Assembly (NCBI RefSeq): GCF_021134715.1
Contig: NC_060019.1
Coordinates: forward strand, 10,306,001-10,370,000
Direction of reading: 5' to 3'
Source of the DNA: Daphnia pulex
Taxonomy: Eukaryota; Arthropoda; Branchiopoda; Diplostraca; Daphniidae
DNA: 64,000 bases
The notes beneath the pieces were generated by a model. That model did not search any database. It was not told the DNA's origin and worked only from the letters and a program-made list of their open reading frames with translations. Position numbers and translations under genes: made by a program. Of this stretch, positions 23,940 to 35,409 are shown piece by piece; the stretch's first letter is position 1; each line of letters opens with the position of its first letter.

Positions 23940-24800
23940 AATGATCGAAACCGGAAGTACGCTTTCGTAAAAAATAAAACATGAACTTTACCACAAATTC
24001 AACGAGGATCACGAATATTTGGTTCTTTTGTACGTCAGATGAATATTTACTGAATTACTAACTGAAAAGAGAAAACCGGAAGTAGAAAAAAAAACGCATT
24101 ATTAAAAATCTAACAAGTGAGCTTTGTTGTCGAAACAGAAACTGACAGTTATCACAAAAAATTTTCTTGAAGTAGAATCGAGAAATTTTTTTAGAGATGT
24201 GCAAAGAAGCGTAATTAAACTGAGTGGAAAATGATCGAATGCTATGTTGTCTATCGTCAGAAAAAAGAAACGTTTAAGCGGTTTAACAGCAACATGAAAA
24301 CAATGTCCGCTCTAGCTCGTTGACACTTAATTGAAAGAACTAACAAGCAAAGGCAAATAACTTTGATACTCACGTAATATTTTCCCCTCCAAATTTGTAT
24401 CTCGTGATCTCGTCTTCACCAAAAAGCCACCACAGCAGCATCACACACACATCACAACAGACAAAATCCCCAAGGTAATAATGCTTCTACAATGAAGGGG
24501 AAGGCAGCTTATGACATTCGCTTTTGTGTCTCATCTGTTAGTGATTCCAGATTGCTGACGTAATGTCTTCTTAGACGCCGATATAATTCCTCTCTCGAGA
24601 ATCTCTAACTTGCAATCTCTTCAATGCCCTCCAAGTCGACTATTTGACGGGCAGTGTTTCTTCACCACACACTCTGAAATGACGAAAAGAAAATAATCCG
24701 TTTGAGTTTAAATCCGGTCACGTTTGCCAAAAATTATGAATAATTACCTTGAGAGAGGGTCAGAGAGTGATCGCCGACTTTTGCAGTACTTTTGAACACT

Positions 24801-25518
24801 GAAAGTGTAATACACATTTATCAATAAGGCACTCCAACTTCACCTGAATTATATATTATCTAATCTAATGAAAAATGGGCAGCTGTTTCAGACTACATGA
24901 TCAGCGGAATGTCTTGGCAAAGTACGTAGATTACATTAACTCTGAATTCACACATGGACTACGTATATCTTTTTATCCATAAAAATATTCACTAAATTGC
25001 AAATTAATAAAACTAAAACAATAATAGCAAATATTACAGTTGGCAAAATGATGTCACAACTAACAACTGTCAGTTAGTTCAATGAGCACCTTGTTTTGTT
25101 TCAACTTTTAAGTCTCTCTGCTGTTAAATGGTGAAAGTACAAACACATGGATGGATATAGGGTAAGTATACCTGCTCTACACTCAGTAATCAATTTGACA
25201 ATAGAAGTATACCTTTTCTACATATTAAATAATAGATCAAAAGTCGAAACTCGAAACTCAGTGATTTTAAACCTTTGATTTGTTTGGTTATTCATAACTG
25301 TTTTAGTGACATCTAGTGTATAAATAAAATACTGATAAAAATAAAACCAGCCATCAGCAGATGGCGAAATTGCACAAAAACAATTTAGTTCGTAAAACTA
25401 GCACTACATGCCGTTCTGACGATTGGCAGCCGACAGGCGACAGCGTTAGTTTCAAGTTTTGTTTAAAGGCTTGAAAAGTTTTCTATTCGCTAAATCTTAA
25501 TTTTTATTCTTTTCGACC
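24801..25518. other. Intergenic region upstream of U1-C
   Basis: AT-rich with no supported ORF. GCAGATGGCGAAA at 25357-25369 is a partial CTCF-like or YY1-like core. The U1-C promoter must lie in the last few hundred bases. No TATA element stood out. Confidence 0.4.
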
Positions 25519-26387
25519 ATGCCTAAGTATTTCTCTTAATATCTTACATTATTGCTATAGTTTGCCTTACTCTTTGATATTTTTCAGATACTACTGCGAT
25601 TATTGTGACACTTACTTGACACATGATTCGGTAAAAACACCGGATTATACTCTCTTAAGTTTCTTTCCATAAAAGTTTACTTCACAAATTTTGTTATTTT
25701 TTTAAATATAGCCTTCTGTACGAAAGACACATTGCTCTGGAAGGAAGCATAAAGAAAATGTAAAATTTTACTATCAGAAGTGGATGGAAGATCAAGCTCA
25801 AAGCCTCATTGATGCGACTAGTGAGTCAGTGTTTACGTCATCATTGAATATTTTCTAAACATAGTTTCCATGTTTACACAGTTGAAGCTTACAAAAAGGG
25901 AATTATGAAAGGAGGTGCTGCCATTCCACCACCAGGAAACTTGAACTTACCAGGAAGTATGTTGAGCTGATTCAATTTTTCAAATGTGTCCCATTTAAAA
26001 ATGTATAATGTGTTTTTAGTGCCTCCAAGACCTCCAGGTCCAGGACAAATGATGGGACCAGGAGGTCCAATGATGGGAGGTCCACCTGGAGGACCAATGA
26101 TGGGTCCTGGAGGGCCTATGGGTATGCCAGGTGGACGTCCACCAATGGGCCAAATGGGACCAGGAGGACCAATGAATCCAATGGGGCCTATGATGATGGG
26201 TCCTGGACCAGGGGGACCAATGCATCATATGATGATGAGACCAGGAATGCCAGGCATGCCTGGAATGCAACCAGGTATGCAACCAGGTATGCAACCAGGC
26301 ATGCAACCAGGTATGCAACCAGGAATGCAACCTGGCATGCCAGGAAGACAACAAGCTCCTCAAGCGCCTGGAACACAAGCAACATAA
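25519..26387 (+). CDS. SNRPC: U1 small nuclear ribonucleoprotein C, 200 aa
   Basis: U1-C stabilises pairing of U1 snRNA with the 5' splice site in the nucleus. Five exons: 25519-25526, 25588-25630, 25712-25820, 25882-25956 and 26020-26387. The first coding exon is only 8 nt (Met-Pro and two bases). The N terminus [17 protein letters not shown] followed by [15 protein letters not shown] is the diagnostic matrin-type C2H2 zinc finger, with all four ligands present. The second half is Gly/Pro/Met-rich, as in other U1-C proteins, and ends in a GMQP-type tandem repeat. Length is slightly above the human 159. The only odd points are the tiny first exon and the expanded repeat. Confidence 0.98.
26264..26335 (+). 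repeat. SNRPC: In-frame MQPG tandem repeat in U1-C
   Basis: Six consecutive 12-nt units encode Met-Gln-Pro-Gly. The units differ at third positions (GGT/GGC/GGA, CCA/CCT), so the array is somewhat old. It lies within a longer PGM-rich tail. Confidence 0.9.
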
Positions 26388-26949
26388 GCAACATGATTTT
26401 TCTTTGTATTGACTTTGCTTTTCATTAAACATACCTTCGTTCAAACATGGTTTCTAATATGTCGTCGTTCTGACGAGTGACGATCACACGTAGCACAGAA
26501 ACATATGAAACTAAGGCGCAAATTTGTACACATAATATACTCGAAAGGTACAATCTTGTTTAGATATAGAATAGAAAAGATTGAGAGAAAGGAGAATGAT
26601 ATGCTCAGCCCGAGAAAAAAAAAAGGAAATTCTGGTCTTGTTAAATATAAACAAAATATCAGCCCGACTGAAGGAACGATCAACTAATAGTCACCACAGC
26701 CAACAAATATCTGGATTAGAAAATCAGGGGAAAATATAGAGAAAGAAAAATGAGCAGAAACTCAAGGAAAAATAACCAAAAGGCCTCGGGTGCTGTATTT
26801 TTTTTTCAAACTTTATATGGATAGAGAGACAGTTAAAGACTAGGGCAATCGTCAACTTACAAGAGGTACACGGTCATGAGACATGAATAACAAGTGGTCG
26901 TCATGTTGGCGAAATCAACGGGAGGTTGCTTCTGGCGAGCTTTATCTAT
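26388..26949. other. Convergent intergenic region between U1-C and USP31-like genes
   Basis: ATTAAA at 26424-26429 is a probable poly(A) signal for U1-C. The rest should be 3' UTRs of the two convergent genes. Short open frames on both strands look like chance. Confidence 0.5.
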
Positions 26950-29900
26950 TCAACGTTGTGTCTGAGAGATTTCATTGCGACGGGGAGCTTCTGGTGTACC
27001 CTTAAAAAAAATAAGTAAAGTAGAATGAAAAGGAGATGACGATTTCGATTAAATAGAGAATGGAGACGAATACAAAAATGAAATGTTACAACATACCCAA
27101 TCTCCGTTCAAGGCAACAGCTTCATCATCAGACCAGTCAGTAATTTCTTCATTTCTAGCAAGGCTAACGCCCCTAACTCCTCGGCCAACACTGTTTGCTG
27201 GAAGTGTTGAATACAGTCGATCTTTACGACTAAAATTATCGGTAGAACCCCTCCTGCATTTGCCAGTAATACAACTTGGTCAGCTGGTAGCTTGTAAAAA
27301 AACTGTTTGGTGACATACAACCTTGAATTAGAAGCGGAGAGCTGAGTGCGTGCCTCTCCACGAGGTAAACGAAAGGCCCAATGTTCAGAGCCAGAACTGC
27401 TACTACTAGACGCCTCGCTCGAGCCCGATGACATTGAGAGGCTGCGCCGTTGATAGAAAAGTATGTAAGCAGATGTAGTCACGATTTCTGATTCTTTGAC
27501 CCGCGAAACATGCGCATCGTCAAACAGATACCACATGCCATCAGTCGGATTACGACAATAAGCTGATATGATTGAGAAAAAAAAAAGGAAATCTATTAAT
27601 TTTCGTACTTGAAGCTATTTTTAACACGAATTTTACCGGTGTAATGGCCACCAACTAGTCCAGTTCCGTGGTGATTGCACACTGCGTAAAGATCGTAAAC
27701 ATGTTCATCCAGCACTCTTCGATTAGGCGGGTTGTTTGGTAGACATTCGGTATTGTGGGAGTTATAAGCGTTAGTAGAAGACCGAAAGGAAGAACGAATC
27801 CTAAGAGGTGACCAAAGCGAACGCCATCCTACTCCACCAGGATTTTGATTGATGTATCCATTATTACCTGAAGTAAAAACACGATGGGTTTAGTTCAAAG
27901 TTAGGCATATATAAATTTAAAAAAAAGTTATAGATTACTTTGAATCTCCTGACTGTTCAAATGGGAGGAATGAGATCGCGACGCCAAATGGTTAGTTAGA
28001 TCAAGCCCATGTACCGGGAAATCAATCATCACCGACAATTTGGACATAGTTCTCTGTTTGGCCGACTGTAAAAGCAGATAACGTTAAAATTCTGATAAGT
28101 ATAATAAACTGCACCATGATAATACCTGCTTGAAGCGTTTTAGATGAACGATGAGAATATCAGGTGAGGACCATAAGGCTAACCGCTTGACTACTTCTTG
28201 CTTGCGATTACAAGAAGGACAATGCCACGCGTTCTCAGGACCCAGCTGCTCCGCTTGAGTGTACAGCTAATAAAAAAGGGTAAGTAAATTCGAAATTCTT
28301 AAGGCAAGATATTTTCCTTTTTTACCTGAAAGCACTCTTCCAACGTCACTGAGGTACATTCTTCATTGGTGGCCTTGAGTTGGCCTACACTGGAATGTTC
28401 TTCAATCACATCTTCATCATCAACAATTGCTCTGTAAAGCAAACCAATAATTCATTAGCTGATTTATTAGGAAAAATAACCAGTTTTGTCTCAACAAACT
28501 TTTCTTTGCTATCGGAGTCCCACTCAAGGACAATTTTTACATGTAGTGGGGTGCCATGTTCTGGATCGCAGAGACTAAGGGCAGCGTCGACTGCCTCTGT
28601 GTACAGTGGATGGTCGACAGCCGCGTCTAAGTAGAGTGGGCCATCTTCCCCTTCTTCAGAGTCGATGAAGCGGCAAACACCGTCAATGACTCGAATATTG
28701 AATAAAGGTTCCTGCAATGTAAAAAAAAAAATAAGCAAATTATTTTATATGTCAACAACTTTATTTTCAAAGCGGTTATTGTTTTAGCGGGTGTCTCCAG
28801 ACCTCTTGTTTCTGGCAAATAACTTGATGATGGACAACTGATGCCATTTCTTTGAGCAATAGCTTCTGAAGGTCCTCGAAAGAAGTTTCCCTGGCAACTT
28901 GCATAGTATAGCAGCTACCTATACGGGTCTGACTATGCTCGTCAACTAGTACATTGATCCAGCATAGAACCAGAAATGCCCCATCCTCCTCGCATGGCTC
29001 TTTAACATCAGGTAATTCGATACAATAAAGCGGGTCAGTCTCTCTTAGTACCGATATTGGTTGGTTATCTAGGTTGGCAGTTGCAAAAAAAAAGTTATGT
29101 ATAAGTTAAAATTGACAGCATATAGAATAGAAATATAGGTTTGTTTTCATGGGCAATGAAATCAAGTACCACTATGAGTGCGCAGGAATCCTTGGTCGTC
29201 AATTTCTGTAAGCAACATTCGATTGAAATCTATTCCCGTATCGGATGACAAAACTTCCTTTAGTTCTTTGACATCCGCTTGGCCGTTCATGCACAAGCCA
29301 ATCCGTACCTAAAATACATTTTTTTTATTTATTGTAGAACACATTTTTATAAAAGAAACCATGTTTATCGTACTTGTCTGGGTTGCTGACAGAGGTACAC
29401 GACATTCACGTAAACGTTTTGGGTCCGCTTGCGAGGGCTAAAAAAAATTAAAAGTTAATAACTCAACTAGATAAAAATAAATTGTGTGTGTTACATTGGT
29501 AACGAAACGCATAGAAAAGGATCAAAAGTTGAACTCTGCTTATGACAATGGGGGCAGGTAAGCGAGGAACGGAACTGCGCTTGGAACAGCTGGTGGACAA
29601 AACTGGAGTTGCACCGCAGGTGGTTGGCCATAGTTTCAGCGGCCACTATTTCGTCTGGTCGTCCATACGAATTCTATATCGAGGAAGTAATTGAATAAAT
29701 GGGAATTTTTAAATTAAAGACGTTGCTATTAATAACATGACTAAATAGATAAAATACCTTAATTTTTTTGTACTTCTTCTTAGTAGCTGTATTAAGGTCT
29801 TCGTGAACTTTATCGAGCAGCCACAACAGGAATTCTTGAGCGTCATGTTGAGCCGCTCCACGATACTGCGTTCCATACTTGTCAATAACTGCCTTTAACT

Positions 29901-30681
29901 TAAAAGTCATCTCCGGTTCGTACTGACTAGACCAGAGGGCCTTGAGCAACTCGGCCAACTGTTCTGTGATTTCACCTTTAGTTCCACCGAATTTGCGAAT
30001 GTTCAGACGGCTTCGTCGGTTCAAATCAGATTGATACTGATCGGTGACAAAGTACTCCGCCAGTAGGTCTGTATGATTGAGGCACTGCAGTATCGCGTTG
30101 ATAAAGCAGGTATTACCATGATTGCGTAAACCGATGACTCCCGGAGTGTAATCCAGCCTAGCTGGAAGGGTGCTACACTTTCTGGTGGTGATGGTTTTTG
30201 ATTTATTACCACTGGCATGATCTAGATGACTGGAATGGGATACAGACTGAGGAATTGGAGCTACTGGTATAGTATCGTCTTCTTCTTGTTCTTCTTCAGC
30301 AGCTTTTCGCCTCTTTCTTTGGCTAGCATGGTTTATTGTCAGAACTGACATCTGTTGAAGGACCTTGGATAAGAAGCCTCCAGTTCTCTTGCTATTGCTC
30401 CTTTTAGGATTTCCAACCCCATCACTTACTGTGTTGTTTTCAAGATTAGTCATATTGCCGATGGATGTCCTCCTGGATGAAAATTTGTCATTTTTCTTTC
30501 TGCTAGGTGTACCAAATAGAGGGTTGTTAGAAAATCGAGCTGACAGTCCTCTTCTCAAACTATTTTTTGGTAGATAATCATTGGAACCTAGATCGTAATT
30601 ATTAGGATGGTGAACTGGTTGATCATCCAGCCCATCCATTGGGGGATATACACCCAAACTATCAGGAGGATATCCCAACAT
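26950..30681 (-). CDS. USP31: Ubiquitin carboxyl-terminal hydrolase, USP31/USP43 type, 945 aa
   Basis: Cysteine protease removing ubiquitin from proteins. Thirteen exons on the minus strand: 30681-29758, 29673-29495, 29437-29374, 29308-29170, 29068-28803, 28711-28500, 28431-28326, 28266-28126, 28065-27939, 27867-27637, 27562-27322, 27253-27097, 27000-26950. Total 2,838 nt, all in phase. The Cys box GLRNHGNTCFINAILQCL is near residue 185, then QHDAQEFLLWLLDKVHED. Zinc-ribbon pairs are CPHC and CPSC. The His box is VCNHHGTGLVGGHYTAYC, then WYLFDD and SAYILFYQRR. A large insertion between the Cys and His boxes, and the EHWAFRLP-like tail, are typical of USP31/USP43. The first ~170 residues are Ser/basic-rich. 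An in-frame stop lies four codons before the start. Drosophila CG30421 is the likely fly relative, from memory. Confidence 0.93.
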
Positions 30682-31014
30682 GAATGTTTCTCAAGGTTAA
30701 GTAAATTTTCTGTAATCTGCACGTCTGTCACGCGAATCGATGCAAAGTTGATTGTGTGTGCACGGTCTACAACGGCAATTTGAGTATCGCCGACAAATAA
30801 GGTAACAGTTTGGGCTACAGCTTCCTTGATTTTTCCGCTTAACAAGTTGAATCTTTACTGTTTCGAACCACTTGACACAATTTGTAACACGCCATTTGAT
30901 CTTTTAACGACAACAAGACTAAAAAGTTTACTTACGACACAAATACAGAAACAGACCGAGCCCTTTTAGCTCGAATTACTTTCAGTTTTCACTTTTTCAC
31001 CGTTGGGAGTGGGT
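30682..31014 (-). promoter_or_regulatory. 5' UTR with probable intron and promoter of the USP31-like gene
   Basis: On the minus strand a canonical donor (GTC/GTAAGT) is at about 30935 and an acceptor (GATTACAG) at about 30709. This suggests a ~230-bp intron in the 5' UTR and a transcription start above 30936. No core promoter motif is certain. Confidence 0.4.
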
Positions 31015-31330
31015 TGTGATAATATTTGGAAAGCGGAATGCGGAATGATAAACTATGGGAATTCAATGAAGCTTACTTTTTCTGTCATTTGGGCATAGGA
31101 AACCCTTTTCACAGTTCACACCCAACCTATTGCCTGCAAAGCAAGTGAGTAGGAACTAGGAAGTCTAGGATCTAGGAATAAACTTTTCACAAGCGATTTT
31201 TCTATTACCCGTAATATCCTCCCCGCAGTTTCTCTTTCCTGCATTCCAAATCCGCAAATTTATAATTCAAAGGTGATACTAAACAACAATATATTTGGAC
31301 TACATGTGGCGCCGAACGTAGGCCGCATTT
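31015..31330 (+). mobile_element. Possible LTR fragment with primer-binding-site-like sequence
   Basis: A ~294-bp segment begins TGTGATAATATTTGG and ends GGACTACA. It holds an internal AATAAA near 31180, and is followed at once by TGGCGCCGAACG (31312-31323), which resembles an LTR-retrotransposon primer binding site. No gag or pol frame follows and no second LTR is visible in the window, so it would be a truncated remnant. LTR ends of the TG...CA type occur by chance; confidence is low. Confidence 0.3.
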
Positions 31331-31924
31331 CAATTTAATCTCGCAGCTCGCACGAAAATCAGTTCTACAAACTAAAGTACAAACCTTGGCTAACGTAATA
31401 AATCTATGCGAATAACAATAGTACCACAAATTATAATGAAAATAAAAAAGGCGTCTTAAAACATTTATTGTACTTTTTCTACATATTAATATGAACGTCC
31501 CTTGTTCAATTACTCAAATCAAGATTCGAGAGTGAATGAAAGCAGCATTAAGTAATCCATCAAAACATGGGAGATCTTTAATATTTAACTAGATGAATTG
31601 GAATTTTATGATAGGGACATAAAAGATGACTTCATAAGTAGCACATGCGTTAGAAAAACTAATATTATTTGCAAAAGCAAAACGGGAACGCTAATATTGT
31701 TTCTTCAATTAATTGCTGGCCCATGATCAGAGAACACAGAGAAGATATTTACATTTGAAGATACTTAGTTGAATAAGAAAAGAATTTCATCTTCTATTAT
31801 GTTCCAACCTATGAGAGATTTTCCATGATATCCAAGAGTTTTTTTATTTCCTTCCTAATGACGAAAATATGAGAGCCTTCATTAGTTTTATTTAAAACAC
31901 ATGCTATTTTAATATATATTTATA
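31331..31924. other. AT-rich intergenic region, 3' UTR of BORCS6
   Basis: No supported ORF. A minus-strand AATAAA (31892-31887) lies about 35 nt after the BORCS6 stop and is the probable poly(A) signal. Nothing else was seen. Confidence 0.5.
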
Positions 31925-33099
31925 TTACACTTGTTCAGACAGCTTGTAGATGGGGGTCATTGCTTTGCTTAGTTCTTCACATTTTGCCATTAACTGATAC
32001 ATGGACTATATTATAAAATAAATATGCAGTGCTTTCCTTTTAAATTAAAGAACAAAAAATAACATCTATTTCATTATTATTACCTTTATGTTACCATCCA
32101 TGGCATCACATGTTTTACAAACAGAATCTTTATAAACAGTTAATGACTGAGCAGTGACAGCTGAGATCTGTAATAAAATTAACATTTAACAAAAAAGTCA
32201 GTAATTTATATCTCGTTCTTATTCAAAATGAAGATTAAATTGTTAACTGTATGTAAAGAAACTGCCTGAAAAAAAAAAGAAATAAAATAAAATATTCATT
32301 AAATAAAAAATTCTTAAATTGAAATCACCAGGTGCTCTGTTAATCCATCAACACTAGCAGCAATACCTCTAGCATCCCTTTCCAACTGTGCTAAAAATGT
32401 TGATTCTGGTGTTGCTACTGATTGATGTTGCTTTGCAAGTTCAGACTGAGCTGCCAGTAACTGACTAGATTCTGCAATACAAGTATTATTTAGGTTAATA
32501 TTTATATGAAGTTAGAATGCACATATTGAGGAAGATGTAATTTTTTTACCTGAAATATCAGGACTTGAAAGTCGAATTTTGGTCTCAAGATTTTTTGCAA
32601 TGAAGTGTATCATATCTCCTTCCTTTAAAACAGTACCTTCAATGGCCAAATTTTGAATTGAGGGTTTGACTTCTTCCTCTGGAACTGGTTCTATTTTAAA
32701 GCGGGATGGAGAAAGGATTTCTGAGTATGAACCTGACATCCCCAGTTCAAGCTGAAAGTAAAATTATTTTTAAATTGAATGTTGAAATTAAATTTAATTG
32801 GAAAATTTGTTTACAGCAGCTTCATCTAATCCTGCCAAATCTCTAAGAGGAAGCTTCCCTTCAACTTTGTCTGAAGGCCCCTCTTCACCGGGAAGCTGTG
32901 CTAAATCTTCATTAGAAGTAGAATCTGTAGGAATTGAATCATCCTCCCGGCTTGGAGCCTGTTCATGAACTTCCGAGATATCTATTTCAGCACTAGGCAT
33001 GTCATCTCCGTCCCGACTTCCATCATCTTCTTGATCCGAAACCGACATGAGATCATGTTGCAAACTTTCACTATTGCTTTCATTTTCTGAGTCACTCAT
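31925..33099 (-). CDS. BORCS6: BORC complex subunit 6 (lyspersin), about 264 aa
   Basis: BORC sits on the lysosome surface and recruits Arl8 and kinesin for outward lysosome movement. Five exons on the minus strand: 33099-32815, 32751-32550, about 32471-32330, 32167-32084, 32005-31925. The frame requires exon 3 to be 143 nt, and my count of its edge is uncertain by one base. The N-terminal third is acidic and Ser-rich (starts MSDSENESNSES). The conserved C terminus reads LERDARGIAASVDGLTEHL, VYKDSVCKTCDAMDGNIKSM, then YQLMAKCEELSKAM. That helical core matches lyspersin as I remember it. It lies head-to-tail with the upstream minus-strand gene, about 300 bp away. Confidence 0.85.
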
Positions 33100-33396
33100 T
33101 TTTCTCTTTCTCAATTTACAGGAACCACAAACTGAACTTACAGAAAACAATTAAACACAAGTCAAAAGGTCGTGTGTTCACTCATTACTAACGAATGTTT
33201 ACGTCAAACTAATATCAAACCGCAGCACATCTGGTGGGCGTTTGAAGTATCAAATGCAACAACAACAAAAAATAAAAAATAAACGGAAAATAAGCGGGAA
33301 GTCCGGGAACGATGCAAATCTTTTTTTATTAAATAGCCAATTAGCGCATTAATTTTCAATAAACCAGAATAAATCATACACACGCGATAAAATGTA

Positions 33397-35409
33397 TCAG
33401 TCAGCAAACAGATCGGCAAGTTGCTTCTGCACGCGTTGGCTCACATTAGGGGACTCTTCGGCTTGTTGAGCGAGACGCAAAGGATCTCGTAGTCTGGCAA
33501 ACGCTGAGTGTTGAGGAGTCTTCAAAAACGAGCAACTTTCCCTGAAACAGTTGTACATATTGTCCGGTTGTTTTGACTTTGCTAGCGTTAAATGTTGGAG
33601 TGGAACAACAAAAACCGGACTGCCGACTTGAGCGAAAGGACTGTCAGATTCGTCAATATCTTCCGTTAGATTTTCGCAACCATTCGTTGATTCAAGGAGT
33701 TCTTTTTCATCTAGAGTTCGCAGTTGTTCATCAATGGTTTTCAACTCGGACGACATTTTCTCTATAATATTTTCAATTTCTCTCTTGCGATGTAAAAGAT
33801 TTTCCTTTTCTTCATTATTTGTAGAAGACTCTTGTTTTGGTTTGGTCAAGGTGGGCAAAATATCGGAGTTCTGAAGACTATTGGCGATGGAAGATGTCCC
33901 TTCCTTCGTATTTGCCTTCGAACTTCCATCTTTTAAGACATTGGTGTGAGAACTAACGGTTTCGTCTTCGTCGGAAAAAACGAGAACACGTTTCGCAATC
34001 CGAGTTTGCTGCAACGGACACAATAGTACAGTAAAATAATTCAAATGAGATTAATCGCTAAACACATTTTCGCTAATTTACCGTTATTTCTGTATCTGAG
34101 CTAAAATGTTTGTTGTCCAAAGTAGACCTAGGCAATGGAATTCTAGACATGCGATGTCCTGTTTTAGGCTGTTGTGAAAACATTCTAAGTAAGTTTGTTA
34201 GTAATTTTTTCTAAAAATATATCATACCCGTATAACAACAGACATATCCATGGAATCATCTAGCTTGGTAATTCCAGATACGTTATCCTGAGACTGAACA
34301 TCACAGGGACTCTCAGAGTCTAAATGTACAATGAAATTATTCGTTTTTTAAATTATGATTATTGATTCAAAATTACCTTCTGTTATGACATTCAGGGAAG
34401 GAGTTGCCTCAATAGGTTTACTTATTTGAATCTGTGGCATTCTTCGCATACCCGAATTTGATATTGAGGGTCTCGGTTTCAGCTGAGGCTGGCGATCGGG
34501 CGGAACTGCTCCGAACAGGGCTGATCAAAGAGTAACTTATTTTGAATAGAAGTTTCAACTAAAGCATGTCATGAATACTTACAGTGTTTTCTAGGTAAAA
34601 GTCCCGATTTTCTTCTTTCTTCTAAGCTATTTTGAGAAGCAGAATTCTGACTTTAAAGGGAATTAAGGATGAAACAAAATCACAAAAGAACATGTAAGAA
34701 ACTGCATTTCAATTATGCTTGTATGTAAATGTACCTCATCATTCCTCCTCTTGAAATTTGCTTTGGAGCAACAAAACAAAATGATTTGGACTCACTTACA
34801 GAAACATCTGTTTTATCTTGAGATGAAAAGGGGAACAGTGGTCCAGCTGTTAGCAAATTTGATTTTTTTTAGAAACTGCAATTAGAATTCCATATTTAAC
34901 ATGTCAAATGCTTCAAACCTGGCTTCATTGGCTTCAAGCCTGACTTTCTTCTACCATTAAATACAGAACAGTTCGATTCATTGCTCTGTTGATTTCCTCC
35001 TTGCATGCCTAAGTTTAAATGAACCATTAAGTTGTAAGTGTATGATGTAATTGAATTAAGCTTTACTTGGTTTGATAGGTAGTAGTCCAGACTTGAGTTT
35101 CGGTCTTTGAATAAATGGGCTTTTGGATGCTCCTTGTGAAACCCCTGGACGCACTGGAGTCAGACCTGATTTGTGTTTCATTCCTGTTCCAGGGGATTTT
35201 GTTGGTCGAATTGGAGTCAATCCTGACTTGTTGGGTGTTTTATTTTGAGGTGGAGGGCTACTGAAACCACTTGCACCAACATTCTTCTTGCCAGAACCAA
35301 CTGCTTCATCAGTGACATTTCGAGAAGACGATGACGTAAATCCAGTTTTAAAAAGCGCCGTTTTCCTATTCCCAGCATTACTGTGAGAATTTTTTTGGTT
35401 AAACGACAT
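33397..35409 (-). CDS. Unidentified 515-aa protein with repeated SGLxPxKP motif
   Basis: Eight exons on the minus strand: 35409-35067, 35008-34919, 34846-34735, 34650-34583, 34520-34377, 34319-34228, 34168-34082, 34008-33397. They sum to 1,548 nt, all in phase. The motif [KR]SGLxP[IVM][KR]P occurs at about residues 61-69, 80-88, 106-114 and 136-143, with a variant RKSGLLPRK near 194. The middle is basic and Ser-rich; a coiled-coil-like segment (ENLLHRKREIENIIEKMSSE) precedes the C terminus. The last ~45 residues (TPQHSAFARLRDPLRL...QLADLFAD) look like a conserved helix. There are several SP/TP sites. The composition suggests a disordered nuclear or cytoskeletal adaptor regulated by proline-directed kinases; that is inference. 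A 5' UTR exon above about 35520 is likely. AATAAA on the minus strand at 33330-33325. Confidence 0.8.

Larger units (their letters stand above)
22840..24800 (-). ncRNA. Candidate spliced non-coding transcript, minus strand
   Basis: Read on the minus strand, exon-like blocks with GT/AG ends are: about 24800-24748, 24673-24374 (donor GTGAGT), 23837-23622, 23561-23431, and 23182 to about 22840. The 131-nt block 23561-23431 has stops in all three frames, so the chain is not a protein gene as drawn. The acceptor at 23837 is weak. It converges on the plus-strand candidate transcript. This is evidence of splice-signal order only. Confidence 0.25.

Noticed and set aside
23687..23944. 85-codon plus-strand frame
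   Set aside because: It contains the CTCF-like motif and the palindrome, has no homology, and runs opposite to the splice signals.
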